Assembly (NCBI GenBank): GCA_029237695.1
Contig: CM055265.1
Span: forward strand, 40,665,840 to 40,729,839
Reading direction: 5' to 3'
Origin: Conchocele bisecta
Taxonomy: Eukaryota; Mollusca; Bivalvia; Lucinida; Thyasiridae
DNA: 64,000 bases
Below are positions 41,867 to 53,040 of this stretch, in pieces; within the stretch, counting starts at the first letter, position 1; the number at the start of each line of letters is the position of its first letter. The notes beneath the pieces were generated by a model that saw only the letters and a list, made by a program, of their open reading frames with translations, was not told the origin of the DNA and did no database searches. The position numbers and the translations under genes are program-made.

Positions 41867-44075
41867 TTAAAGGTACATGCCCACTCAGTAGGCACAAAAT
41901 GTTCTTTATGGGAATTAAATACAGTGCAGTCTCCGTTTTTGTTCCACCGTAGACAACACTTGCAAACTCAACGCGAACGCAACGCGAACGCAACGGTTTG
42001 CTGTAGCGTTGTATACGTTGTTTAAACGTATAATACGGTTCGTACACGTGTAATACACATTGTCAAACCGTTTAGTTTAAAAGCGTTGTATACGTTGTTT
42101 AAACGTATAATACGGTTCGTACACGTGTAATACACATTGTCAAACCGTTTAGTTGTAAAGCGTGTAATATGTTTAGCTCCAAGGCGTATAACACGCTTTG
42201 GCGTATACATATGTAGCGAGGTGAAAGAGTTGAAACGTGTACAACGCTTTACCTGGAAGCGTGTAGCTATATGAAAGCGTTGAAACGTGTACAACGGTTA
42301 CACATTTTAACACAAATACCTGTTCGGCGCTGATCGCTTCGAGGCGTCCTTGTTTCGTCCCTTTTAAAATATCGCGAATACATACCCTCAGATCGAGTTC
42401 AAAGTACATCGGCGGTGTGATTTAGCACTTCAATTGATCCCTAATCCCTGATGCCTAATGAGTCACGCTTTTAACACGACAGATGTACCTTGTCGTTTAT
42501 CAAAATGTTTGCGAATTGTAGATCACGTGAGCCGGCTCATCAAGATCTGCGGCATTCCTACGTACATGTACATTTTACATACACAAAAATGACCCCTAAT
42601 ACAGCGTAATGTAACAGTTCCTAACTTAATATGGAATAGCCCGGGCCGATAGTCCATGTCAGTTACTTGGGGTTAAATATTACGAACACAGATAACCACA
42701 GTGCATGGTTTCTTTATTTTATTTTAACATCATCAGAAATGGCGAGTCTAGGAACACTCGTATCTTTACGCTGAAGCCAGTCTATTTCAGTCACTAATCC
42801 GCTATACACCTGTCCCACGCGTGTGTTAAGAAAAATTGATATTCGGAGAAACTGAATACACAGCGAGCTGGTTTAACGCGGATATGGCCCGCGGATATGT
42901 GTCATAAATTATTTGGTGGTCAAAACCGGTAAATTTACAAGGTTTATAGCGAAATAGCAGCCGACTGGCAATTTTTCTCGGACCGATTTTTAAGACTAGT
43001 TTTCAAATCTCAATCGGTCTGAGAGTTCAAAAATCGGTCCAGAACCGGAAAACTGAAGTATATATACACACACACGAAGAACGATCTGAGCATGCGCATT
43101 ATACGCGATATACGGTTGGCATACCAAAACGTGTAACGCGTTAAAACCCGTGGAAACGTGTTATATGTATAACACGGTTTCATCTGTACGGTGCTGTGTA
43201 CATGTAGAAGCGTGTAACCGTTCGTCAAAGAAAGCGTTAAATCGTTTAAACGGTTTACCTTAGCGTTTTATACGTTTACAACCATTGTATACGTTTACAA
43301 CCGTTGTATACGTTTACAACCGTTGTACACGGAGTACACGCTTTTGAAACTCAATGCGTTGTTTACAACCGTTGTATACGTTTACAACCGTTGTACACGG
43401 ATTACACGCTTTTGAAACTCAATACGTTGAACACGGTTTGTTCGACTTTCGCGCATGCGCAAGAGTGGGGAAACGCAACGCATGGCCGAAAACGTATTAC
43501 ACGTAGACGACACACGGTTTGAAACGCAACTAACGGAAACTCCACGGATACGCAACGCACAACACTTTGTACACGTATAAACCCGGAACATTTTGACAGA
43601 AACGACTGTAAGTGTATAATTGTTTGACTTTCCACTAGTTCTAAATATTACGAGTGCCCGCTATACAGATATAATCATTTAGTAATATTTATTTTACTGA
43701 TAGTGACGTGACGCGAGGTGGTATCAGGCTATTTTCATATGCAAATGAGGCATGATATTTTTTAATTATTTATACTAATTAAATGCGTCACCTGAAACTG
43801 AAAAAATAATATTTTCGACAGATTATAAAGTATGATCAGTGCGCATTAAAAAATAAATCAGATAGTAAATAGTAATGTCCGTTAACATTTTAAGGAAACA
43901 CGGTTATCGGCCCTGATATCAGTGTGAAGATTTACGTCTGATATGAAATGTATAATAATGCCAATCAATACGTGGGGTAATGGTGAATGAATGTTTATTT
44001 TGCCAGAAAATGTATCAGATGATGTCTCTGATATAAAGAACATTTTGTGCCTTCTGAGTGGGTATGTACCTTTAA
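41867..44075 (+). mobile_element. TTAA element family 4 carrying a mariner-like insertion
   Basis: Left end TTAAAGGTACATGCCCACTC and right end GAGTGGGTATGTACCTTTAA. Apart from the 1.68-kb insertion it matches the complete copies at 22541 and 56108. The interruption falls in ...GGAATTAAATA / AGTGTATAATTG, whose unbroken form is at 56153-56176. Its right TTAA (44072-44075) is shared with a family 1 MITE. Confidence 0.8.
41932..43608 (-). mobile_element. mariner-like nonautonomous element, copy A
   Basis: Starts CAGTGCAGTCTCCG and ends ACAGAAACGACTG, bounded by TA on both sides (41930-41931, 43609-43610). CAGT...ACTG ends and TA duplication are those of Tc1/mariner elements. The first 300 and last 400 bp are full of CpG-rich palindromic motifs (GTATACG, ACACGTGT, AACCGTTGTATACGTTTACA). 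No transposase frame is present. Confidence 0.75.
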
Positions 44076-44300
44076 CACTTACAATGCTGAATTAATTTGT
44101 GTCGTCTGCTGAATATTTTTTATTTTTCCATTTTTCTCATCAAAAACTTGGTTTGGCAGCACTTTAGAATCATTTCCAATGGAAATGATTCTAAAATGCT
44201 GCCAAACCATGTTTTTACGGAGAGAACAGACAAAATATGAATTATCAGCAGACGACTATTTTCAGACGACTATTTTCGGTTCCCGCATTCAAAGGGTTAA
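44072..44300. mobile_element. TTAA MITE family 1, chained to family 4
   Basis: Starts TTAACACTTACAATGCTGAA and ends GCATTCAAAGGGTTAA. The palindrome TTTGGCAGCACTTTAGAATC is clear. A 13-bp duplication (CAGACGACTATTTT) is near the right end. Confidence 0.7.
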
Positions 44301-44389
44301 TAAACAAACAAAAAATCAATCTTTCAATGGTCTGTATCCTCACAGTCAAAGTGACAAGGAAACACCATCATCTCTTTATGGAGACGTAT

Positions 44390-44431
44390 GCTACATATAT
44401 TTGTGCCTTCTGAGTGGGCATGTGCCTTTAA
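44390..44431. repeat. terminal fragment of family 4
   Basis: TTGTGCCTTCTGAGTGGGCA TGTGCCTTTAA is the right terminus of a second family 4 copy, without the body. Confidence 0.55.
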
Positions 44432-44502
44432 TTTGCTTAATACATTACAGTCATTAATCTAGTGCAGTATTACAACACATAATTTCATTTTAATCACTTA
44501 AT

Positions 44503-44716
44503 ATGTGGCTTTGACTGGAGAAATGGGGCTTGTGGGTTTTGCGACCAGTGTAGATCCAGATCAGCCCGTGCATCCGCAGTCTGATCAGGATCTGCACTGC
44601 TTGCCATTCCATCAATGAAACACCTGTCATTATCAGGCGACAACAGTGTGTTATTCTATCAGAAGCTACAATTTTCACAAATCCCATAAGCCCCATTTCT
44701 TCAGTCACAGCCACAT
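44503..44716 (+). mobile_element. family 7 MITE, complete
   Basis: Starts TGTGGCTTTGACTGGAGAAA and ends TTTCTTCAGTCACAGCCACA. The interior has GATCAGGATCTGCACTGC, CACCTGTCATTATCAGG and the GTGTTATTCTATCAGAAGCT block. Confidence 0.7.
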
Positions 44717-45129
44717 GAGTGACTGACACAGGAGAAGTCTGGTGCATAGCCTTTATGTATGGTGTATGAAAGGGGTCAAAACTAAAATTACAGGTGCACC
44801 TACAAAGGTTTACAGGTCCACATGTAAAATTTGGAATACACCTGGAAACATAATACTACTGTCTGTTCCACATTTTTCTGCCGACGAACTTTTGGCTATT
44901 AAACACATTAAATCTAAAAAATATTTAAAAGTAAGTACTTTTTTATCAATAACAAAAAAGTCACCCTCCCCAAAAAAATAGATTTTATTGCGAAAAAAAT
45001 ATTTTCCTATAGGAATTTAACATGGGGAGTCAATTTCCAAAGCTTGAAAATGATGTAACTAAGAAAACAAAAGTTAGATTTTGAAAATCGGTCCACAAAT
45101 AAAAATAAATACTTAAAAACAAGAGGGTC
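44717..45129. other. unannotated stretch
   Basis: No gene. GCCGACGAACTTTTGGC with AGTATTTAAA-type sequence recurs at 49060-49095, a short dispersed similarity. Confidence 0.4.
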
Positions 45130-45480
45130 ATCATGGCCCTAATTCGCTCACCTGACTCCATGAACACCAGAGGAGAATGTGACATTGAGTGCATATGTGT
45201 TTTAAAAAAATTGTGCTATTTTTAGATGACGGTCATCTTGGAATAAGCGATGACTCCCATTTTACGAAATCTGAAAATGCTTCACCCAAGGATCTAACTT
45301 CCTATGAAGTTTGGCCAGCATCGGCCATGTGGTTCCTGAAAAAGAGACGTTAACATTTAAAAAAAAAAGAAGAATTCAACACAAATCCTATTTACCGATA
45401 CAGAGATAATGTGTATCCAAAAATGTTAATGTGGATAGACGGACGGATGGACGGACTTCGTATGCAAGGGGTATAATTAA
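45130..45480 (+). repeat. single unit of the 'ACAAGAGGGCCATGATGG' family
   Basis: ACAAGAGGGTCATCATGGCC, TCGCTCACCTGACTCCATGA and ATTGTGCTATTTTTAGATGA match the start of the 57.0-58.6 kb array. It ends with GACGGACGGATGGACGGAC (45438-45456). Confidence 0.7.
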
Positions 45481-45744
45481 TATGAAATAGGCACTACCTA
45501 TGACAGGCGACGTTAGTGTATGAAACTAAATTTACCAATTGATAGCTTTACCATGATGTTAGTATGCTATAAACGGTACCATAGTATATTGTAGTGTTGC
45601 AGAACTACTTCCCGCAACTACCACGGTGTTACAACTTCTCTATTATAATTAAATGGTGTCATTGTCGCACTTCTCTTATTTGAACCAGTGATACTATTTA
45701 GATATTTCCGTTTCATATATAGTACATTAATAGCCTAGGCATAG

Positions 45745-45945
45745 TGGAGCGCGTACGTGGTCGAGCGGTCTGAGGCGTTGGTCTGCTGATCTTACGATCG
45801 TGGGTTCGAGCCTCGCGTGCGTTGTGTCCTTGAGCAAGACACTTTATCCACACTGCTTCAGCCCAGCCAGCTGTAAATGGGTACCGGCTAAATACCGGGA
45901 ACATCGATTGTATTTGATTGTATTTGATTGTATTTGATTGTATGT
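45745..45945 (+). mobile_element. tRNA-derived SINE with conserved central domain
   Basis: The tRNA-like head has an A box TGGTCGAGCGG (45758-45768) and a B box GGTTCGAGCCT (45803-45813), 34 bp apart. The body TGTGTCCTTGAGCAAGACAC TTTATCC ... CAGCTGTAAATGGGTACC closely resembles a central domain found in several metazoan SINE superfamilies (Deu/Nin/Meta type; which one I cannot tell). The tail is four TGTATTTGAT units. The head lacks full tRNA pairing, so it is not a tRNA gene. Confidence 0.75.
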
Positions 45946-46755
45946 ACATGTACTTATGAATAAAAATATGATCCACTGGTGATAAGCCTCAGTATTGAGG
46001 GTATACCAGTATACTGGCAAAAGCAAAGCATTATAGAAACTGTATTAGTACATTTATGATCATTTTAAGAAAAAATAACAAGACTAAGAATCTTCAGTGA
46101 TATTATTCCCAATTTTCGCAATCTCAGTCGTCATTGAGCACGACTGTCACTTCGAGAGTTATACACATTTTGCCCATTTTTGGTATGAATTGTGTTAAGT
46201 TTTACATTTACTTTTGATTAACCCAGTGCTGTGTCAGATGTGTTTCTATCCTGGACTACAGCAACAGGTGCACTAGACGCACACTTGCAATGCATACTTT
46301 GTTCTGGTAGTCGTGTTCCCCAATTATCCAGGATCGCTTGACTATGTCTTGTATTTTTAAACTCACATCAGCGAAGTTAAGTGCAGCGTGGCGGCTATAG
46401 AAATTCTCCAGGTGTGTCCTTCCAGTGATGCTATTATTTTCTCGATCCCTGGTGGTCTTTGAGCACATTTTGACTATTTTTCGTATTTGTTTTGTCCTTT
46501 TTACATACAGCTTCACTTCAGCTGTTGGTAAGAGGTACTTGTGTCATGGACTGTGAATACAGCACAGGCCGTGACACAACCGAACAGGCGCAATAAAACA
46601 GCAGTTGCAATGCATACTTGTTTCTGTTAGTCATGTCCACAGAGTATCATAGATCTCTTGACTTTGTCTTGTAAACAAAATCACAACATGTGCGGTTTCT
46701 ATCCAATGATATTGAGAGAGATATAGTGTGCTTCTATCTAATGATGTTGAAAGAT
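45946..46755. other. unannotated stretch with a diverged duplication
   Basis: TTGCAATGCATACTT, TAGTCGTGTTC and CTTGACTATGTCTTGTA at 46286-46352 recur in diverged form at 46607-46675, so two related 80-bp blocks lie 320 bp apart. No gene is visible. Confidence 0.45.
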
Positions 46756-46783
46756 AGAGAAAGAGAGAGAGAGAGAGAGAGAG
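46756..46783. repeat. (GA)n microsatellite
   Basis: About 11 GA dinucleotides following GATAGAGAAAGAGA. Confidence 0.9.
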
Positions 46784-47040
46784 GTGTTAAAATAAATACG
46801 GAATAATGAAACTCCATTTCGTTGCAAATTGTTTTTGTTTTTTTTTTATAAAATATTCCAATGCGCATTTAAGGCATTTCTACTCCGATCATTTAAAACG
46901 CATATTTTCAAGCGTCCAAAATAATGGCGATTTACGAAATGGTGCGAGGGTTTCCAAGTGATTCGTGTATCCTTGGGGACTCTCGTAAGCGAGTCTAAGT
47001 ACAACAACACAATTTTGAAATGCAGTAACTTTGTAAGCTA

Positions 47041-48752
47041 CAGTTGTTTCTGTCAAAATGTTCCGGGTTTATACGTGTACAAAGTGTTGTGCGTTGCGTA
47101 TCCGTGGAGTTTCCGTTAGTTGCGTTTCAAACCGTGTGTCGTCTACGTGTAATACGTTTTCGGCCATGCGTTGCGTTTCCCCACTCTTGCGCATGCGCGA
47201 AAGTCGAACAAACCGTGTTCAACGCATTGAGTTTCAAAAGCGTGTATGTAATCGTGTACAACGGTTGTAAACGTATACAACGGTTGTAAACAACGTATTG
47301 AGTTTCAAAAGCGTGTAAATCCTTGTGTACAACGGTTGTAAACGTATACAACGGTTGTAAGCGTATACAATGCTAAGGTAAACCGTTTAAACGATTTAAC
47401 GCTTTCTTTGACGAACGGTTACACGCATCTACATGTACACAGCACCGTACAGATGAAACCGTGTTATACGTATAACACGTTTCCACGGGTTTTAACGCAT
47501 TACACGTTTTGGTATGCCAACCTTGTATCGCGTAGAATGCGCATGCTCTGATCGTTCTTCGTGTGTGTATATATATACTTCTAGACTAACTGCAGGGCTT
47601 CTAACATTTTCAGTTTTCCGGTTCTGGACCGATTTTTGAACTCTCAGACCGATTGAGATTTGAAAACTAGTCTTAAAAGTCGGTCCGAGAAAAATTGCCA
47701 GTCCGCTGCTATTTCGCTATAAACCTTGTAAATTTACCGGTTTTGACCACCAAGTAATTTATGACACATATCCGCGGGCCATATCCGTGTTAAACCAGTG
47801 TGCAGCTCGCTGTGTATTCAGTTTCTCCAAATATCGATTAATCTTAACACACGCGTGGGACAGGTGTATAGCGGATTAGTGACTGAAATAGACTGGCTTC
47901 AGCGTAAAGATAATACGAGAGTTCCTAGACTCGCCATTTCTGATGATGTTAAAATAAAATAAAGAAACCATGCACTGTGTTTATCTGTGTTCGTAATATT
48001 CAACCCCAATTAACTGACACGGACTATCGGCCCCAGGAACTGTTACATTACGCTGTATTAGGCGTCATTTTTGTGTATATAAAATGTACATAGGAATGCC
48101 GCAGATCCTGATGAGCCGGCTCACGTGATCTACAATTCTCAAACATTTTGATAAACGACAAGGTACATCTGTCGTGTTAAAAGCGTGACTCATTAGTCAT
48201 CAGGGATTAGGGATCAATTGAAGTGCTAAATCACACCGCCGATGTACTTTGAACTCGATCTGAGGGTATGTATTCGCGATATTTTAAAAGGGACAAAACA
48301 AGGACGCCTCGAAGAGATCGGGGCCGAACAGGTATTTGTGTTAAAACGTGTAACCGTTGTACACGTTTCAACGCTTTCATATAGATACACGCTTCCAGGT
48401 AAAGCGTTGTACACGTTTCAACTCTTTCACCTCGCTACATATGTATACGCCAAAGCGTGTTATACGCCTTGAAGCTAAACGTATTACACGCTTTAAAACT
48501 ACAAACGGTTTTGACAATGTGTATTACAATCGTGTACGAACCGTAATTATACGTTTAAACAACGTATACAACGCTTTTAAATTAAACGGTTTTGAAAAAA
48601 CCCCCCCCCCACAATGTGTATTACACGTGTACGAACCGTAGTATACGTTTAAACAACGTATACAACGCTACAGCAAACCGTTGCGTTCGCGTTGCGTTCG
48701 CGTTGAGTTTGCAAGTGTTGTCTACGGTGGAACAAAAACGGAGACTGCACTG
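47041..48752 (+). mobile_element. mariner-like nonautonomous element, copy B
   Basis: Starts CAGTTGTTTCTGTCAAAATG and ends GGAGACTGCACTG, with TA on both sides (47039-47040, 48753-48754). Opposite orientation to copy A. Near the 3' end it has an extra GAAAAAACCCCCCCCCC block. All three copies contain a frame starting MYFELDLRVCIRDILKG, followed by repeat-encoded sequence. Confidence 0.75.
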
Positions 48753-48754
48753 TA

Positions 48755-49234
48755 TATTCAGTATACTTTCTGATGTTATCTACATTTTGTTTTAGAAGCA
48801 TTTAAATTATTCGTCGCCCGTATTAGTAATACCACATGTCGGAAAAAAACCTGCTTGGTTAACGGTAAAACAAATTTTACGCTTTCAATCATACGTTCAA
48901 CCTAGTTTCACTGAATGGTAAGTTTTCATATAAGCGTAACATAAAGCAGGCGACAAAGAGTCGCCCGTATTATGCCGTTAGAAATGGATATTACAGACAG
49001 AACCAGATGATGAATGGTCTCGAAATAAGTTAAGAATAATTTACTGTCTGTTACTTTCATGCCGACAAACTTTTGGCGATTAAAAAGTATTTAAATGAAG
49101 TACTTCCTCATTTTCATGAGTAACAAAAATGTCACTCACCATTTTTACTGTATCATCAGATACAGTTATGTCATCGTCAGATGTATGTTACTATTTTTAG
49201 GTATCAACATTTTATTTATCTATTTTTAGAAGCA
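48755..49234. other. unannotated stretch
   Basis: No gene or family seen. GTCGCCCGTATTA occurs twice (48815 and 48960), and a GCCGACAAACTTTTGGCGAT block is shared with 44880. Confidence 0.4.
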
Positions 49235-49476
49235 TTAACCCTTAGACCGCCATCTTATTTTTTTTGTCGTCTGCTTTTTATTTTCTATTTTCCATGTTTA
49301 TCATCAAAAACATGCTTTGACAGCACTTTAGAATAATTTACAACATGGTTTGACCACTTCAGAATCATTTCCATTGGAAATTATTCTGAAGTGCTGCCAA
49401 ACCATGTTTTTATTGAGAAATAAGGCAAGATATAAAAGCAGACGACAATTGTTGTGAGTAGCGGTCTAAGGGTTAA
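49235..49476. mobile_element. TTAA MITE family 1
   Basis: Starts TTAACCCTTAGACCGCCATC and ends AGCGGTCTAAGGGTTAA; intact TTAA at both ends. Left arm with the extra ACTTTAGAATAATTTACAAC block. Confidence 0.75.
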
Positions 49477-49830
49477 CTGTGGCTGTCGGTGGCCATTTTT
49501 TGGCAACCCCTATGAACCGGTACCAGTATCAAACGGGACAGGTACCATCCGGTATCTCTGTAACGGTAACTGTAATGAGTGGCGAACGTGCTTATGGTTC
49601 CACTTTTATCCGAATTATGCAGATACAGATGTATGCGAGTGCATGTTTGGGAGCTGTTCAAGACACTCTACAAGGCTTCTTAATGTTTCTTTAAGTAATA
49701 AAAGATAAACTTCATATATAATATTTAATGAAAAATATTTACAAAATTTACGAGATACTGTCCGTAAATGATGTTGAAAGTTGACAATTCTTGATAGCAA
49801 ATGCAGAATTCAATTTCACATTTGCTACGA
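49477..49830. other. unannotated stretch
   Basis: GGTACC/ACCGGTACC-rich region at 49515-49570, which pairs weakly with itself. Two overlapping plus frames of 71-84 codons here have no recognisable domain. Confidence 0.35.
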
Positions 49831-50005
49831 TTGTTTGTTTGTTGGGGTTTAACGGCCTATCAACAGCTAAGGTCATTTAAATAAAGGCCGGGTCAATGGG
49901 TTTAGTACTAAGTCCCACATATTACATGTACAAGTACATGTACGTTCAAGTACATGTACAAATGGGGGGGGGGGGATCCCAAAATCAGAACTGAATATTT
50001 ACAAT
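49831..50005 (+). repeat. dispersed repeat family 10, left part
   Basis: GTTTGTTTGTTGGGGTTTAA CGGCC to GGATCCCAAAATCAGAACTG AATATTTACAATAA. Distal half absent. Confidence 0.6.
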
Positions 50006-50183
50006 AACAAAACTAAATTTTGTCATCTTTCGACGGTTCCTGTAAATGTACTTTATGAAAAATCACGCATGTTCTTAGGTACAAAATCACATGGCGTGTC
50101 TCATTTGTAAGTATTTTTCAGACTTTAAAAAAAGCAAGCCCAATCATTACCATGAACCGAATATTTCAAAACTCACTGGATAA

Positions 50184-50407
50184 TTAATCCATTCCTTTCG
50201 GAATACACATTTACGGGTATGAAATTTATTAAACATTTTATTTTTGTTATTTCTCAATGAAAGTACATGTTGTGACCACTCATCTGAACCATCTCGATGA
50301 GACGGTTCAAATGGTGGTCGCGACATATACTTCTGAGCACATAGAAGGAAAATATATAGGATTTTCCGCAAACAAAATGATGTATCCTCAGCATGAAAAT
50401 GGGTTAA
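50184..50407. mobile_element. TTAA MITE family 3
   Basis: Starts TTAATCCATTCCTTTCGGAA and ends CTCAGCATGAAAATGGGTTAA. The central palindrome ACCATCTCGATGAGACGGTT is well kept. Confidence 0.7.
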
Positions 50408-50810
50408 CTTACTGGATTGAATCTGCTGCCATATTACAGTTCTCCGATATTTATATCCATATATGTACATATAATCCTAGAACTGTAACAGTAACGTCAC
50501 CTCTGGTCTCGTCGAAGAGTCTTTACAGTAATCTGTAATCTACCTACTTAGTTTCCCCTGTTTTCGTTCTGGTTTATCATTTGTTAATTCACACCCACAT
50601 AACTTAAAATCCTTGAATATAATAATCACTTCAACTAGCTAGCCCATGGGGAATAGCATCTAATTAACTTGGCACAACGACCGATGGTGGACAAGAAATT
50701 TTTAGTTAGGACGGTGGACAAGATTACTCGAATTTGGACAAGTGTAGATCATGACCATCATTTTGAATCGTAGTCACCATATTGCACCTGGCCATGAGAT
50801 GTCCTGTGCT
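50408..50810. other. unannotated stretch
   Basis: No gene or clear family. GGTGGACAAGA is repeated at 50687 and 50711. Confidence 0.4.
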
Positions 50811-51119
50811 CAGTAGCCTATTTCATCAACATTACAAAGTATACTTTACTAGCAAAGTATACTTTGAGGGAGAAATCATTTATTTTGCCTGAAATGCATT
50901 ATTTCATATAGAACTAACAAATGCATATATTTCATGATTAGAAGTATGCAGAATTATTATACTGAATTTATTACATTATCACAGCCAAATTGGCTGTGAT
51001 AATGTAATAAATTCAGTATAATAAAAATTAATAAATTTATCATAAAATTGAAAATTTCTCCCTCAAAGTATACTTTGCTACTAAAGTATACTTTGCAATG
51101 TTGATGAAATAGGCTACTG
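50811..51119. mobile_element. family 6 MITE, complete
   Basis: CAGTAGCCTATTTCATCAAC to GTTGATGAAATAGGCTACTG. Each terminal repeat (about 65 bp) carries two AAAGTATACTTT palindromes. The central hairpin is about 24 bp per arm (TTTATTACATTATCACAGCC). Best-preserved copy in the window. Confidence 0.8.
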
Positions 51120-51224
51120 GTCAAGACATAATGGAGTTATCACCAGGTAATACCCCTTAACATGTGGAATACCTCTGTGCAGGTAACAAAAATCTATAAA
51201 AAAAAAATCACAAATTTTCTAATT

Positions 51225-51312
51225 TCATCTCCAATGTATATGTTGTTACCACTCATATGAACCGTCTCGTTGAGACAGTTCAAATAAGTGGTCACAACAT
51301 ATACTTCCGTAT
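51225..51312. repeat. family 3 core fragment
   Basis: ATGTATATGTTGTTACCACT ... GTCTCGTTGAGACAGTTCAA ... GTGGTCACAACATATACTTC; ends of family 3 missing. Confidence 0.5.
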
Positions 51313-51364
51313 ACTTTCGTTTTTTCTCTATAAAATCAATAGTTGATGGAATTTCATCAAACAA

Positions 51365-51590
51365 CAAGAGCTGTAGGAGAACAGCATAGCTCGACTACGA
51401 GGGTGTCGATGTACACATAGCTTGACAAAAAAGGTGGCTGCGGCCTACATAAAAACCTTAACCAAGGTTGACTAAAAACATTAACCAAGGGAAACTAGAA
51501 ATGTGGCCTGTCGGCACACGAATACCCCCACTGGCACCCAAAGAAAACAAGGCATTTTTTATCATAAGCCATTTAGCCGAGCGTTAAGGT
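51365..51590 (+). repeat. proximal edge of the 51.6-54.65 kb arrays
   Basis: AACAAGAGCTGTAGGAGAAC, GCTCGACTACGAGGGTGTCG and AAAAACCTTAACCAAGGTTG mark the start of a block whose motif CTTAACCAAGG recurs throughout the second array. It ends at 54650 with the GACGCC microsatellite. Confidence 0.5.
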
Positions 51591-53040
51591 TTCAAACGCA
51601 TCAAGTCTGTGACCTTGACCCTGGGCATAGTGTGATAATCCATGCATCGGTGTAGAAGATATAGAGCGGAAGGGAATTTCAATAGGTTTGACCTTTGACC
51701 TTCAACTATGACCTTGACCTTGGACGTAGGTGCGTGGTTATTGATCGAGACACACCTTCTCATCCTGGGAAACATTTGTGCCAAGGCATTTGATAATGCA
51801 TGCATCGGTGTAGAAGATATAGAGTGGAAGGGAATTTCAATAGGTTTGACCTTTGACCTTCAACTGTGACCTTGGACGTAGGTGCGTGGTTATTGATTGC
51901 GACACACCTTCTCATCATGAGAAACATCTGTGCCAAGCCATTTGATAATCCATGCATCGGTGTAGAAGATATAGAGCGGAAGGGAATTTCAATAGGTTTG
52001 ACCTTTGACCTTCAACTGTGACCTTGGACGTAGGTGCGTGGTTAGCAATTTGATAAATCCATGCATCAGTGTAGAAGATATAGAGCGGAAGGGAATTTCA
52101 ATAGGTTTGACCTTTGACCTTCAACTGTGACCTTGACCTTGGACATAGGTGCGTGGTTATTGATCGGACACACCTTCTCATCACGAGAAACATTTGTGCC
52201 AAGCCATTTGATAATCCATGCATCGGTGTAGAAGACATAGAGAGGAAGGGAAGTTCAATAGGTTTGACCTTTGACCTTCAACAGTGACCTTGACCTTGGA
52301 CGTAGGTGCGTGGTTATTGATCGGGACACACCTTCTCATCGTGAGAAACATTTGTGCCAAGCCATTTGGGAATTTCAATATTTTTTACCTTTGAGCTTCA
52401 ACTGTGACCTTGACCTTGGATGTAGGTGCATGGTTATTGATCGTGACACACCTTCTCATCCTGAGAAACATTTGTGCCAAGGCATTTGATAATCCATGCA
52501 TTCGGTGTAGAAGATGTAGAGCGAAGGGAATTTTCAATAGGTTTTGACCTTTGACCTTCAACTGTGACCTTGACCTTGGACGTAGGTGCGTGGTTATTGA
52601 TTGTGACACACCTTGTTCTCAACATGAGAAACATCTTGTGCCAAGCCATTTGATTAATCCATGCATCGGTTTGTTAGAAGATATAGAGCGGTAAGGGAAT
52701 TTCAATAGGTTTGACCTTCAACTGTGACCTTGACCGTAGTAGCGTGGTTAGCAATTTGATAATCCATGCATCAGTGTTAGAAGATATAGAGCGGAATGGG
52801 GAATTTCATTAGGTTTGACCTTTGACCTTCAACTGTGACCTTGACCTTGGGACATAGGTGCGTGGTTATTGATCGCGACACACCTCTCATCATGAGAAAC
52901 ATTTTTGTGCCAAGCCATTTGATAATCCATGCATCGGTGTAGAAGATATAGAGCGGAAGGGAATATCAATAGGTTTGACCTTTGACCTTCAACAGTGACC
53001 TTGACTTGGACGTAGATGCGTGGTTTCCAAGTTATGGTTG
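51591..53040 (-). repeat. 155-bp tandem array with nuclear-receptor-like sites
   Basis: About nine units contain TTTGACCTTTGACCTTCAAC, TGTGACCTTGACCTTGGACG, TAGGTGCGTGGTTATTGATC and CACACCTTCTCATCATGAGA, then CCATTTGATAATCCATGCAT. Several units are shortened (missing the middle) or have single-base insertions, for example around 52610-52700. Each unit offers a DR1-like TGACCTTTGACCT and ERR/SF-1-like TGACCTTGA sites. Frames here are repeat shadows. Confidence 0.85.

Noticed and set aside
45745..45815. tRNA gene
   Set aside because: A and B boxes are present but acceptor and other stems do not pair and a SINE body follows.
47044..47289. Cys/Arg-rich frames repeated at 43382-43635, 47044-47289 and 60684-60988
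   Set aside because: They are translations of the CpG-rich palindromic repeats of the mariner-like element, overlap in two frames and have no domain.
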